Source: Flavobacterium omnivorum (GTDB lineage Bacteria; Bacteroidota; Bacteroidia; Flavobacteriales; Flavobacteriaceae). Taken from it: a stretch of 61,010 bases of DNA. The translations under genes and the position numbers were made by a program. Below the pieces are notes generated by a model. It saw nothing but the letters and a program-made list of their open reading frames with translations, made no database searches and had not been told where the DNA came from. This document shows, piece by piece, positions 17,846 through 26,397 of this stretch (the stretch's first letter is position 1; every line of letters begins with the position of its first letter). The DNA is taken from assembly GCF_900099915.1 (NCBI RefSeq), contig NZ_FNDB01000020.1:1-61010 (forward strand), given 5' to 3'.

Positions 17846-18726
17846 ATTATCTCAGGACTAGGTTGAATTGATATAATTGTTTCTTTGATAATCTCAAAGG
17901 TTAATGGTTTATCAGGATATGCCTTGGCAACAGCTTCCGGCAAGACTTTCAATCTTATATCAGAAAATGAATATCCTATTTTGGTGGTGTCTTTTTTTAG
18001 AGACAACTCTGCTAATTCGTTTAATTGTTCTACAGTAAAGGTAATTCCTTTTAAACTCTTTTGATAAAGTTCAACACATTCCTCTTTGGTTGGTCTCTTA
18101 AATTCAAGGACTACAGCTGCACGTCTTAAAATTGCTTCATCTATAAAATGAAGGCGGTTAGTGGACATAAACACAATGGCACGACCATTTAATTCTCTTA
18201 TTACGTCAATTTTTTGAATTAATGTATTGACTGCGGCTTTTTCTTCCTGATGCATTTGACTTGTCGATCTTGTGGTCGCAATTGCATCTGCTTCGTCAAT
18301 TAGAAGAAAGGCTATTCTTTTCTTTCCGGCTTGTTCTTTAAGTTGTGAAAATGCATCATTAACTAGTTTACCCATTTCGCCATGCAAACCTTCGCCACGA
18401 ACACGAGTGCTCAACTTGAGAAAAAATCCTTCTTTACCTAATTCACGAGTCATCCTATCAGCAATTGAAATCGCAGATATCGTTTTGCCAGTACCGGCAT
18501 CACCCGCTAGAATAATAAGAGGATATTTATCCTTTAACTGCTGTATTATGGGTAACTCAACTTTATGGTGTTTGTTACTCCAATCGGTAAGGCTGCCCTG
18601 GTCTAAAAGCAGTTTTAGATTATTGTAAATTCTTTCGAATTTGTTTTCAAAACCAATTAAGGAATCGGTCTGGGTTTGAACTTCTTTACTTGGAAGTTCC
18701 ATTATGTTATCAAATATTGCAGCCAT
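17842..18726 (-). CDS. cap6: TRIP13-like AAA+ ATPase (CBASS Cap6)
   Basis: This 294-aa protein has Walker A GDAGTGKT (residues 75-82), Walker B LLIDEAD (about 141-147) and the sensor stretch IVFMSTNRLHFIDEAILRRAAVV with an arginine finger. This is the compact Pch2/TRIP13 arrangement. In type III CBASS the ATPase disassembles the HORMA-CD-NTase complex and keeps signalling off until infection. The start codon overlaps the HORMA stop by 1 bp and its own end overlaps the effector gene, so the four products are translationally coupled. Confidence 0.88.
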   Translation of the reverse strand: MAAIFDNIMELPSKEVQTQTDSLIGFENKFERIYNNLKLLLDQGSLTDWSNKHHKVELPIIQQLKDKYPLIILAGDAGTGKTISAISIADRMTRELGKEGFFLKLSTRVRGEGLHGEMGKLVNDAFSQLKEQAGKKRIAFLLIDEADAIATTRSTSQMHQEEKAAVNTLIQKIDVIRELNGRAIVFMSTNRLHFIDEAILRRAAVVLEFKRPTKEECVELYQKSLKGITFTVEQLNELAELSLKKDTTKIGYSFSDIRLKVLPEAVAKAYPDKPLTFEIIKETIISIQPSPEII

Positions 18727-19241
18727 TATTTAAAATTTGTTTTTTGAAGTTCGTATCCTTTACTTGAGTATAGTTGTGCATTTCCGGAACTAAGATGTGA
18801 AAATGAAGTGTCATCAGTAGTCGCTGACCAGCTAAGTCGAAAATAATTGTTGGTTTGAAAATCCTTCTTTTGTTGTTCAGATAGACCGTGCCATTTGGAG
18901 GAGTAAGAGAGATACAATGTTAGATACGTATTGTCAATATTCTCCCAATCATTATTCTGTCCAGGTCTTGCGCTATCTGTTGCATTACCATCTGCATTAA
19001 TAGAAAATTTTGTTGCTCTTAAAGTATGGTCATTTGAGTTTTGTTTCAATGCAATAGAAACAGTATCCAAGTAATTATTCTCGGCTAATTTAATTATGTC
19101 GTGCATAATTTTATCAACATACTCAGTTGACCATTTATTGGTTCTTCTAGCTATTGTTCTAATGTCTGCTTCACAATTTTCAAATGTTTTACGAATATCG
19201 ATAACCGTATACGTATTAGTACTTGTCTTAGTATTGTACAT
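18726..19241 (-). CDS. cap7: Bacterial HORMA-domain protein (CBASS Cap7)
   Basis: This 171-aa protein starts at ATG 19241, 1 bp after the CD-NTase stop. A longer in-frame start inside the CD-NTase gene is unlikely because the recognisable family begins at TYTVIDIRKTFENCEADIRTIARRTNKWSTEYVDKIMHDIIKLAENNYLD. This matches HORMA-1 proteins that sense a peptide ligand, close around it and activate the CD-NTase. The C-terminal part (LSSGNAQLYSSKGYELQKTNF) fits the safety-belt region. It is paired with the TRIP13-like ATPase that reverses the closed state. Confidence 0.85.
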   Translation of the reverse strand: MYNTKTSTNTYTVIDIRKTFENCEADIRTIARRTNKWSTEYVDKIMHDIIKLAENNYLDTVSIALKQNSNDHTLRATKFSINADGNATDSARPGQNNDWENIDNTYLTLYLSYSSKWHGLSEQQKKDFQTNNYFRLSWSATTDDTSFSHLSSGNAQLYSSKGYELQKTNFK

Positions 19242-19242
19242 A

Positions 19243-20223
19243 TTAGTTGATATTAAAAGTTGGACCAAATACTCGTTTCCATTCCTCAATCGTAGCACCT
19301 TCATTATTCTTTGATTGGGCATAATTTAAGCAGTCAAAAGCATCTTCGGCTTGCTCAATAATTTCTTGCCACACCGTACTGTCAATTTTTTTCGAGGCAT
19401 TATTTTCATTGTTCGTATCATCGGCAATGTAAATTGGAGTGGAATAAGTAGGGATCTTATTTATGGCGTGATCAAATTTGATATTTGGAAAATTGGATCC
19501 ACTAACAAATTGGAAAAAACGAATAATTGCTTCTTCAATGTTAGTTTCTACACCTAATGTTTCGTCTAAATAGGCAACAATCAATTCAATTGCAAAGGAT
19601 GTGATTCCTGGTTCGGTATCTGTTGGCCTAAGCTCCTTGTAATTTTTCCACCATTTTAAAGACCTTACAATAGCGGTGTAACTTGGATTATTCTTGCGCA
19701 AACTGATTGAGAAATCAATGTGATTTTCTATACTGGTTATGTATTTTCCACCACCGCCTCTTTGTGGCTGCCAAACATAACGCTCGGGATTACTTATTGA
19801 AACCACTGGAACAATATCAACTTCTAGTCCAGAACCGGAAAAACGAATGGTTATTGATTTTGTATTTCCTTCAGGATCTACATCTCGATTGATATCCTTT
19901 TGGGGATATATTTCTTGTAAATATTTTACAATGAAGTCGTGCAGTTTTTTTAAATCATTTTGAATATTATCACCACCACCCACAAAAAGAATTAAATCTA
20001 TGTCGATTGGATTGTCTCCTGTTAGTTTTAGAATGGTGTGTTTTTTCCACGAACCTGCCAATAGGTATTTGGTAACTTTGAGACCGTTACTTTCGTCATT
20101 CTTGATTTTGTCTTCTAACTTTGTTTTGAGATTGTTTATTTGATCTCGGTACTTCTGCATGTTGTCCTTCTGTAGTTTTATTTTATCTACAAAGTACAAT
20201 AGTTGATTGTTTTCTAATTTCAT
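19243..20223 (-). CDS. CD-NTase (SMODS nucleotidyltransferase) of type III CBASS
   Basis: This 326-aa protein shows the SMODS core: LLAGSWKKHT (G57-S58), PIDIDLILFV (D74, D76) and LEVDIVPVV (D136). These bind Mg-nucleotide and make a cyclic oligonucleotide alarm molecule. The spacing between the GS loop and the Asp pair is slightly long. HORMA- and TRIP13-containing operons usually belong to CD-NTase clade C, but I cannot set the clade or product by eye. It is first in the operon, 40 bp behind a 23-bp palindrome shared with the restriction locus. Confidence 0.9.
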   Translation of the reverse strand: MKLENNQLLYFVDKIKLQKDNMQKYRDQINNLKTKLEDKIKNDESNGLKVTKYLLAGSWKKHTILKLTGDNPIDIDLILFVGGGDNIQNDLKKLHDFIVKYLQEIYPQKDINRDVDPEGNTKSITIRFSGSGLEVDIVPVVSISNPERYVWQPQRGGGGKYITSIENHIDFSISLRKNNPSYTAIVRSLKWWKNYKELRPTDTEPGITSFAIELIVAYLDETLGVETNIEEAIIRFFQFVSGSNFPNIKFDHAINKIPTYSTPIYIADDTNNENNASKKIDSTVWQEIIEQAEDAFDCLNYAQSKNNEGATIEEWKRVFGPTFNIN

Positions 20224-20247
20224 TTTACAGTATTAAAGATTAACACT

Positions 20248-20286
20248 GCAAATATTAGCATGAACTATGCATTATATGTGCACAGT
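20248..20286 (-). promoter_or_regulatory. CBASS promoter with 23-bp palindromic operator
   Basis: ACTATGC (20264-20270), nine bases, then GCACAGT (20280-20286) form an imperfect palindrome. On the minus strand it is followed after 11 nt by TTTGC (20252-20248), part of an AATATTTG that matches 7 of 8 positions to the TAnnTTTG -7 element. The -33 region would fall inside the palindrome, so a bound protein should block transcription. The layout repeats exactly at 32999-33037. Confidence 0.75.
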
Positions 20287-20301
20287 AAAAATGAGAAAAA
20301 T

Positions 20302-20331
20302 ACTGGTTTTTGTAAGGGGTTTAAAAACAGT
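20302..20331 (-). terminator. Terminator after hsdR
   Basis: On the minus strand ACTGTTTTT and AAAAACCAGT pair with one bulge around a GC-containing loop, followed by ATTTTTC. It lies between the hsdR stop (20335) and the CBASS operator, so CBASS needs its own promoter. Confidence 0.6.
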
Positions 20332-20334
20332 GTT

Positions 20335-23300
20335 TTAAGTTCCGGATTGATTGTTGTTGAAGTCTTGAATGATTTTGAAAATGTAGTCAGCTTGTTGTTC
20401 GTTGAATACACCATCAATGCCTAAGCTATGAAACTTTTTAAATGGGGAGTCATATAGTTTTGTAGGATCTATTTTTCCGTTTTTGGTTAAGAAAAGTTTA
20501 ATCGTATCCAGAAATTGTATTTGTACCGCACTCAGTTGGTAATCGTTTATAAATTTAGCGAAAGCGGCATCCACACAATCAGCAGATAAGCCAATTAGTG
20601 ATATAATGAATTGGACTAGGTTCAGTTTTACGCCTAATTCCTGTTCGATATGGTCTTTTTTGATGCCTTTTTTAAAGAGTATTGTTTCTAAGGATTCTAA
20701 TTCTTGGGCTGTTATCGTTTCCCCTTTCTGGATCCTATTAATGGTTATGTTGTCTTTGTTTTTTCTGATAATTTCTTCCAGACGGTGAATATTACTGGTG
20801 AATGGTGATGGATAGGATTCCTGTTTTTCATTAACAAAATCGGTAGTAACCACCTCATCTTCATTTAAAAAATCTTCAAAATCGGTAGTCACGTATCTTT
20901 GGTCTATTGGATCGATATACTTTACAAGATCTCTGATTCCGGAACGTATTTTTTCAAGGTGTTGAATGCCATCGGTTTCCCAGAATTTTTCCTCTAATGG
21001 TAATTTGATTAGCCCTTCTTTCTCTTTTACGTCTGGAATGGTGGTTTTCTTGAGTAATTTTTTTGATAAAATGGCTACTTTTGTAATAGGAATAGTTAAG
21101 CTACCCACAAACTCGGGAGTGTTTGGTGTTTCCAATCGCTTAATCATAAGTGCATACAACAGCTTATCATAAAACCTTGCTAAGTCTGTATCCCCCTTGG
21201 TTGGTCGGACCAATGGTGCTAGAATTTCCTGTATTGTTTGAACGTCTTTCTTTGATAAATGGTTCCATAGTTCCCGGTTTTCGCTGCCATATTCTAACAC
21301 GGCCTGCATTTTCATTTTAACATCAAATCGGTGCTTATCCAGTTTTGCTATTTCTGAATGAAGTTCGTTTAGTAAAGTATTGCGATAGGCTGTTAGATAG
21401 GCATCGCATTGGAATTTATCTTCCTTTAAATATTGTGCCAATTGTAATTTTAGACCAAAGACCACTTCTGATAAACTTTTTTGAGAGCTGGTTTCAAAAC
21501 CCTTTGGGTTTTCTTTGAAGAACTCAAAGTTACCGCAGAGATCGAATATTAGAAATCGTTTTTTGTCTTTTCCTACACCAAATAGATCAGGTCGTAATCG
21601 TGAACCACGGCCTATCATTTGCCAGAATTTAGAATAGGATTTTACGGGTTTGTAGAATACTAAATTGACACAACTAGGCGCGTCAATACCCGTATCCATC
21701 ATATCTACAGATATTGCGATTTGAGGTAATCTTTCTTTTTCTTCGTCACAGAAACGCAGTATGAATTCTTCGGCTTTTGGTTCTCCGTGCGTAATCACTT
21801 TTACATAGTCATTACCAAATTGTTCCTTGTCCAATTCCATAAAGATGTCTTTTAGGAACTGTGCATGTTTTTTATTTCGGGCAAAGATGATGGTTTTACC
21901 CAATTCTTCGTCACCCCGTTTTTTGATACCGTTTTTGATTACAAATTGGAGTGTTTTTCGGGCGGTGTCTTTATTAAAAAGCCATTCGTCTAGTTCTTTG
22001 GATTGTATCCATTCGTTACCAGACGCTTCTTCACCGTCCAGAATTTCCTCTTCAAATTCTTCTTTTTCTTCGTCTGACAGTTCATCATATTTGATGCCCT
22101 CTCTCAAGAATTTGGTGGGTACTTCTATAGAGCGATATGGTGATAAATGTTTATTGGCTACTGCTTCATCAAAGGTATATGCATCTGTGGGAGACTTATC
22201 AGCCAAACCAAATATGGAATAGGTGTTTTTATCAATGCTGTTTTTTGGCGTTGCCGTAAGCCCTAAGTATAGTGCATCAAAATAGTCGAAAATAGCTTGG
22301 TACTTTTTGTAAATGGATCGGTGTGCCTCATCAATGATGATTAGATCAAAATGACCTACGCCATAAAATCGTTTATCATCCACTTTTGAACCATCTATTA
22401 AACCCATCATCGTTTGATAGGTCGAAAAAGCAAAGCGTGCATCGGGATTGTCTTTTTCTTTTAAGAGATTCACACTAGAATGTTCGGGCAATAACTTTAC
22501 AAAATTACCTTTGGCTTGACTTACCAAACTTTTTCTATCGGCCAGAAATAATATTCGTTTTGCCCAATTGGCTTCCAGTAATAATTTAGACAGCGCAATA
22601 CTGGTTCTGGTTTTTCCGGTACCGGTTGCCAATACCAATAAAGCGCCTCTGCTGGTTCCAATGAGTTTTCCTGTGGATTTATCGTTACCTGCAAAATGTT
22701 CTGCAATACTTTTGATGGAACGCAACTGGTAGCCTCTTCCGGCTATATTAGTGTCTATAACCGCGGTTCTAATGTCGGCACGGTTCTGACGGCGGTACAT
22801 GAGTGTTTGCAACTCTTTCTTGGTGTAAAAACCATGAACTAATCGAGCCGATTTATAAAACTGGTCGTCCCACAAGAAGGTTTCAAAACCATTACTGTAA
22901 TACATTACTGGGCGACGGCCGTACATTTTTTCTAAACTATCGGCATACAGTTGGGCTTGGTTTTCGCCTTTGCTCGCACTTTCTAATGTTTTTTTGGCCT
23001 CTACTAATGCTAAAGGCAAACCATCATCATCCCACAATACATAATCTACATAACCCGTTTCAGAGGCATTGGTTGATGAAGGCATGTATTGTACTTTGAA
23101 TTCCCGGTCTTTTATACCCGCCAAATCCCATCCTGCTTCACGCAAGGAGACGTCTATAAAATACTTTCGTGTTTCATATTCGTTGCGCGGGTGGTGTACG
23201 GCATCATCGGTATTGGCTTCTTGTTTGTTGGCTTCTATTTGGGTTTGTAAAGCTTCAATTTGCTTTTTGAATAGCTCATTTTCTTGCTCTAACAGCTTAT

Positions 23301-23829
23301 TTTTATCGGAAGCTTCTTTGAGTTGCGTTTTAAAAGTAGTTAACTCTTTGTCAAACTGCGTTTGAACACTTTTTAATTGCTTTTGTGAAAGGGTATCATG
23401 TCCTTCTGTAGGCACCAATTCCCAATCGAACATTTCTAATGGACCTAGATCGTTTACTGAATAAGATTTTGCAAACCATTTGCTGAAATAAAACAGATTG
23501 GATATAATTTGCTCTGCATCAGTATCCGAAACAGGTTTGTTGTGTATGGCCAGATTCCCCACTTTGCGGATGAGGTCTATTTCATTATACAACTTATGCG
23601 GAAATTGTTCTTTGAATTCGTGATGCTTCATTAATGAATTTAATGAAGTGTCAAAAGGGAGGTGTAGTTCGGAATCGTTATTGAACATCCAGTTGATAGC
23701 CAGTTCCAACGCCATACGCGCGTAGGTCAGCGAAGTACGTGGATCTGTAATGGCGTATTGTTCTGCTTTTTGGCTTCTTTCGAAAAAGGCAGACCATTCT
23801 TGTGCTAAAAACTGAAAGTTTGTTTTCAT
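20335..23829 (-). CDS. hsdR: Type I restriction endonuclease subunit R
   Basis: This 1164-aa protein has a DUF4145-like N-terminal domain (SLTYARMALELAINWMF, IHNKPV), a coiled coil (about 150-205), the R-subunit nuclease core (VDYVLWDDDGLPLALVEAKKT, PD-(D/E)XK), then a DEAD/H translocase: LVLATGTGKTRTSIAL (Walker A), LIIIDEAHRSIYKK (DEAH), LGLTATP and QMIGRGSRLRPD (motif VI). A C-terminal domain to residue 1164 contacts the methylase complex. It cleaves unmodified DNA after translocation. It is the last gene of the locus, 100 bp after the GIY-YIG gene with its own likely promoter. Confidence 0.95.
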   Translation of the reverse strand: MKTNFQFLAQEWSAFFERSQKAEQYAITDPRTSLTYARMALELAINWMFNNDSELHLPFDTSLNSLMKHHEFKEQFPHKLYNEIDLIRKVGNLAIHNKPVSDTDAEQIISNLFYFSKWFAKSYSVNDLGPLEMFDWELVPTEGHDTLSQKQLKSVQTQFDKELTTFKTQLKEASDKNKLLEQENELFKKQIEALQTQIEANKQEANTDDAVHHPRNEYETRKYFIDVSLREAGWDLAGIKDREFKVQYMPSSTNASETGYVDYVLWDDDGLPLALVEAKKTLESASKGENQAQLYADSLEKMYGRRPVMYYSNGFETFLWDDQFYKSARLVHGFYTKKELQTLMYRRQNRADIRTAVIDTNIAGRGYQLRSIKSIAEHFAGNDKSTGKLIGTSRGALLVLATGTGKTRTSIALSKLLLEANWAKRILFLADRKSLVSQAKGNFVKLLPEHSSVNLLKEKDNPDARFAFSTYQTMMGLIDGSKVDDKRFYGVGHFDLIIIDEAHRSIYKKYQAIFDYFDALYLGLTATPKNSIDKNTYSIFGLADKSPTDAYTFDEAVANKHLSPYRSIEVPTKFLREGIKYDELSDEEKEEFEEEILDGEEASGNEWIQSKELDEWLFNKDTARKTLQFVIKNGIKKRGDEELGKTIIFARNKKHAQFLKDIFMELDKEQFGNDYVKVITHGEPKAEEFILRFCDEEKERLPQIAISVDMMDTGIDAPSCVNLVFYKPVKSYSKFWQMIGRGSRLRPDLFGVGKDKKRFLIFDLCGNFEFFKENPKGFETSSQKSLSEVVFGLKLQLAQYLKEDKFQCDAYLTAYRNTLLNELHSEIAKLDKHRFDVKMKMQAVLEYGSENRELWNHLSKKDVQTIQEILAPLVRPTKGDTDLARFYDKLLYALMIKRLETPNTPEFVGSLTIPITKVAILSKKLLKKTTIPDVKEKEGLIKLPLEEKFWETDGIQHLEKIRSGIRDLVKYIDPIDQRYVTTDFEDFLNEDEVVTTDFVNEKQESYPSPFTSNIHRLEEIIRKNKDNITINRIQKGETITAQELESLETILFKKGIKKDHIEQELGVKLNLVQFIISLIGLSADCVDAAFAKFINDYQLSAVQIQFLDTIKLFLTKNGKIDPTKLYDSPFKKFHSLGIDGVFNEQQADYIFKIIQDFNNNQSGT

Positions 23830-23856
23830 TTGTCGTTACGATTTGTTCTTTATGGT

Positions 23857-23912
23857 CAAATGTAATTTGCTTCATTTATGTGCTCTCAGCATCATACTTC
23901 TGGAAAGCACAT
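23857..23912 (-). promoter_or_regulatory. Putative hsdR promoter with a wide inverted repeat
   Basis: On the minus strand TACATTTG (23864-23857) matches TAnnTTTG perfectly, 27 bp before the hsdR ATG. Upstream, ATGTGCT (23906-23912 reading back) and AGCACAT (23878-23884) are inverted with a 21-bp spacer. The half sites share GCACA with the WYL-type operator but differ in spacing, so common control is not claimed. Confidence 0.4.
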
Positions 23913-23929
23913 TTCATACGACTAAGATA

Positions 23930-24478
23930 CTAATGTGTTCTGAAACTATTCCATTTTGTTTTGAATTTTCCTGCTAATACTACTTCTAAAAAATATAAAT
24001 CGTAATCTTTTGGTACTGAATGCAAAACGACTTTGTAATTTTGAATTACCTTTTTTGCTGGGGTCATATCCTCGTTTGTGATACTTGCTCTATCTGTTAT
24101 TTTACCTTCTTTCTTCCATTTGTCTCTGGTTTTCAAGTAAGCTAGGGTACATTCATTGTGGTTTTTGCCCCATGCGTGTTGTCGTAATCTTCTAAAAACG
24201 GTGCGACTAATGCCAACATAAACTGGAATAACACGACCGTCTTTTTCTTCTCCAAAAATATACAATCCTTTGAATTCATTAGACTCATTTGCTGTATAGC
24301 CCAATTCGTCAAACTCCTTTTTGTTTCTTGTTGTTTTACCGTTGACTATATCATACAAATCACCAACTCTTTTACAGTTTAGTGCGTTTAATTTCTCCAC
24401 AATACTGATTGCGGCCTTATCTGCATCTTTCAGTAAACTGTCTAAACCTTCTGGATATTTTTCTTGGACGTAATTCAT
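23930..24478 (-). CDS. GIY-YIG-like nuclease protein in the hsd locus
   Basis: This 182-aa protein has a central segment KGLYIFGEEKDGRVIPVYVGISRTVFRRLRQHAWGKNH (about residues 69-106): LYIF and YVGIS stand for the GIY and YIG strands, and RRLRQH is the usual Arg-bearing helix. The C-terminal LEVVLAGKFKTKWNSF contains the late Glu seen in the fold. It may cut DNA, or be a degenerate binder. The start overlaps the stop of the PD-(D/E)XK-like gene by 1 bp, so the two are translated together. Confidence 0.7.
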   Translation of the reverse strand: MNYVQEKYPEGLDSLLKDADKAAISIVEKLNALNCKRVGDLYDIVNGKTTRNKKEFDELGYTANESNEFKGLYIFGEEKDGRVIPVYVGISRTVFRRLRQHAWGKNHNECTLAYLKTRDKWKKEGKITDRASITNEDMTPAKKVIQNYKVVLHSVPKDYDLYFLEVVLAGKFKTKWNSFRTH

Positions 24479-25764
24479 TACTTTATTAAAACTGATTCAA
24501 ATTCATTTTTGATATTTTCCAAGAATGTAATCAACGGTTTTAAGTCGTTTTTATCTCGGTCAATATTTTGGATTATGCTATATGGAATTGAAATTTTTAA
24601 TTCATAACCCAAAGACAAATCAAATTGTGTCTTACCTGATTTTAAAACCTTATTGTTCCAATCACAATATTTTTTCCAATCATAATGAGTTTCAAAATGA
24701 TTATCGAAAAATACTTCAATTTTATTCCAATCTTTGTTTTTTATACGCCCTGAAATAGTATTAAAGTTTGTACGGGTATAAAAAGAATTCTTTATGTCCT
24801 TTTCAGCTGCCCATAAGCCCGTAAAGTATCTTTTCCAACTGGTAAACTTGATATGATAGGATTTGATTACTTCATAGTTAATGCCATCTAATTCTAATTG
24901 CTTTTTAAAAATAGGTTCTCCCGTCTGAGGAAAAATATGATATCCTTGTCCTTTTGTGTTTCCGGGATAAATTCTAGCTTCAAATGTCTCGTTAGTACTA
25001 TCAAAATCGAAAAGAATTTCATCTGCCCAATGCACATCGCATTCAAAACCTAACCTTCCGTTTATTTTTTTAAATTCCGAATTGGTTATTGCCGTTTCGA
25101 TTCTATCTTTTATTCTGTTACTATCTCCTTTTATACTTAGTGCATGTAAAGCGGTTTGAGGTAGCCAACGGTAATTATGAATTTGTATAAATTGAATAAA
25201 ATCTGTCACAAAGCGAGAAGGTTTAGCTATCGCTTTTTCAAAATTGGCTACTCTTAGTGTGATTTCCATTAATTTGTTCCAGTTTAAATCGACTGGAGTT
25301 ACATTTTCAGGAGAAATAGATTGGTTTAAGGCATTAAAAGCCTGATTGTATAGTTGAGCCGTACAATTTTGATTGTTTGGTTTCACTTCTATAATAATGG
25401 TGACATTATCAATACTAATTACCAGATCAGTTATGGGATCATAATTTTTATCATAATTTCGATTAAAAAAATGCTCTAAATCCATTGGATAATCACTTAA
25501 ACTGACGGCAAATAAATGTTCAAAATCATTTAAATGTGTAACTCGTTTTTGAATATCAATTGTTATGGGTTGCTTTCCTGAAAAGTCGTCAAATAAACTA
25601 TGATAGCAATCCTTTTTATGTTCTAAAATATATTTAAGCACATCGTGTAAAAAGAGATTGTCTTCCAGTAAGGTGACAGCAAATGCTCTGGTTAGGTCGT
25701 TTTCTAATTGATAGTTTCTATCTTCTTTTGTATAAGTTTTGAATAAGTTGAGGTGTCTGTTCAT
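24478..25764 (-). CDS. PD-(D/E)XK-like nuclease protein in the hsd locus
   Basis: This 428-aa protein starts with NYQLENDLTRAFAVTLLEDN, a Glu-bearing helix typical before PD-(D/E)XK cores. D113 in ITDLVIS, E126 and K128 in IIIEVKP complete the motif in correct order and spacing. The C-terminal ~250 residues are rich in Trp and Tyr and unassigned, perhaps DNA or protein binding. It is not the HsdR nuclease, which is separate. Its position between hsdS and hsdR, coupled to a GIY-YIG gene, suggests a second effector carried by the locus. Confidence 0.6.
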   Translation of the reverse strand: MNRHLNLFKTYTKEDRNYQLENDLTRAFAVTLLEDNLFLHDVLKYILEHKKDCYHSLFDDFSGKQPITIDIQKRVTHLNDFEHLFAVSLSDYPMDLEHFFNRNYDKNYDPITDLVISIDNVTIIIEVKPNNQNCTAQLYNQAFNALNQSISPENVTPVDLNWNKLMEITLRVANFEKAIAKPSRFVTDFIQFIQIHNYRWLPQTALHALSIKGDSNRIKDRIETAITNSEFKKINGRLGFECDVHWADEILFDFDSTNETFEARIYPGNTKGQGYHIFPQTGEPIFKKQLELDGINYEVIKSYHIKFTSWKRYFTGLWAAEKDIKNSFYTRTNFNTISGRIKNKDWNKIEVFFDNHFETHYDWKKYCDWNNKVLKSGKTQFDLSLGYELKISIPYSIIQNIDRDKNDLKPLITFLENIKNEFESVLIK

Positions 25765-25794
25765 AATATCAATTCTCCTTTAAATACTTTTATG

Positions 25795-26397
25795 TTACAA
25801 TCCTGCAGCCTCTACTGGTTGTTCAATTAGAATTAAATTATTCTGTTCTACGACTTCTAATCCTTTTATCTCAATTAATAAAACCTCTCTTTCCTTTTCA
25901 AAACCTTCTAATTCACTTAGAATATGTATGTGCTTTCTTTTAAGACGATTTCTAGATTTTTCTTTTATTTCTTTTACCAATATATCAGGACTTCCATAAA
26001 TAATAAAACCAAAAAAAGTATACACTAACGCAATAGCTCCATTTAAATTCAAATGACTCCCTAAATCAAATATCCAATTTGAGTAAAATAAATAGCCTAA
26101 GTTGATGCCAATAAATCCAACTGCTATTATAATTCTAGACCATAAGTGGATTTTCTTTTCAGTGTTATCTAATTGATTACGACGTGGACTTAACACTTCA
26201 ATATTTGTTTCCACTTCATTTAATCTTCTTTTCTTTTTATCAATGCTCTTCTCCGGTATGGTATCTATTTCTTTTGTTTTTGACTCCTTGCTTTTTTCAA
26301 ATAGTTCGCCAATGAAAAATATAATTCCAATAACAGCAAAGACCCCTATAATAATATCAATTATTGATAAATATTCTTGTTGCTTCTTTTTACTCAT
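25795..26397 (-). CDS. Membrane coiled-coil protein in the hsd locus
   Basis: This 200-aa protein has a membrane helix near the N-terminus (SIIDIIIGVFAVIGIIFFIGEL, residues 11-32), a charged linker, two further hydrophobic helices (IIIAVGFIGINLGYLFY; GAIALVYTFFGFIIYG) and a C-terminal coiled coil. No family is recognised. Its start overlaps the hsdS stop by 4 bp (ATGA). A membrane protein inside a type I restriction operon is not standard. It might anchor the system or be an effector or immunity partner. Confidence 0.6.
   Translation of the reverse strand: MSKKKQQEYLSIIDIIIGVFAVIGIIFFIGELFEKSKESKTKEIDTIPEKSIDKKKRRLNEVETNIEVLSPRRNQLDNTEKKIHLWSRIIIAVGFIGINLGYLFYSNWIFDLGSHLNLNGAIALVYTFFGFIIYGSPDILVKEIKEKSRNRLKRKHIHILSELEGFEKEREVLLIEIKGLEVVEQNNLILIEQPVEAAGL

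Noticed and set aside
23878..23912. Third copy of the WYL-type operator upstream of hsdR
   Set aside because: The inverted ATGTGCT/AGCACAT half sites share only GCACA and have a 21-bp spacer instead of 9, so I do not count it as the same operator.
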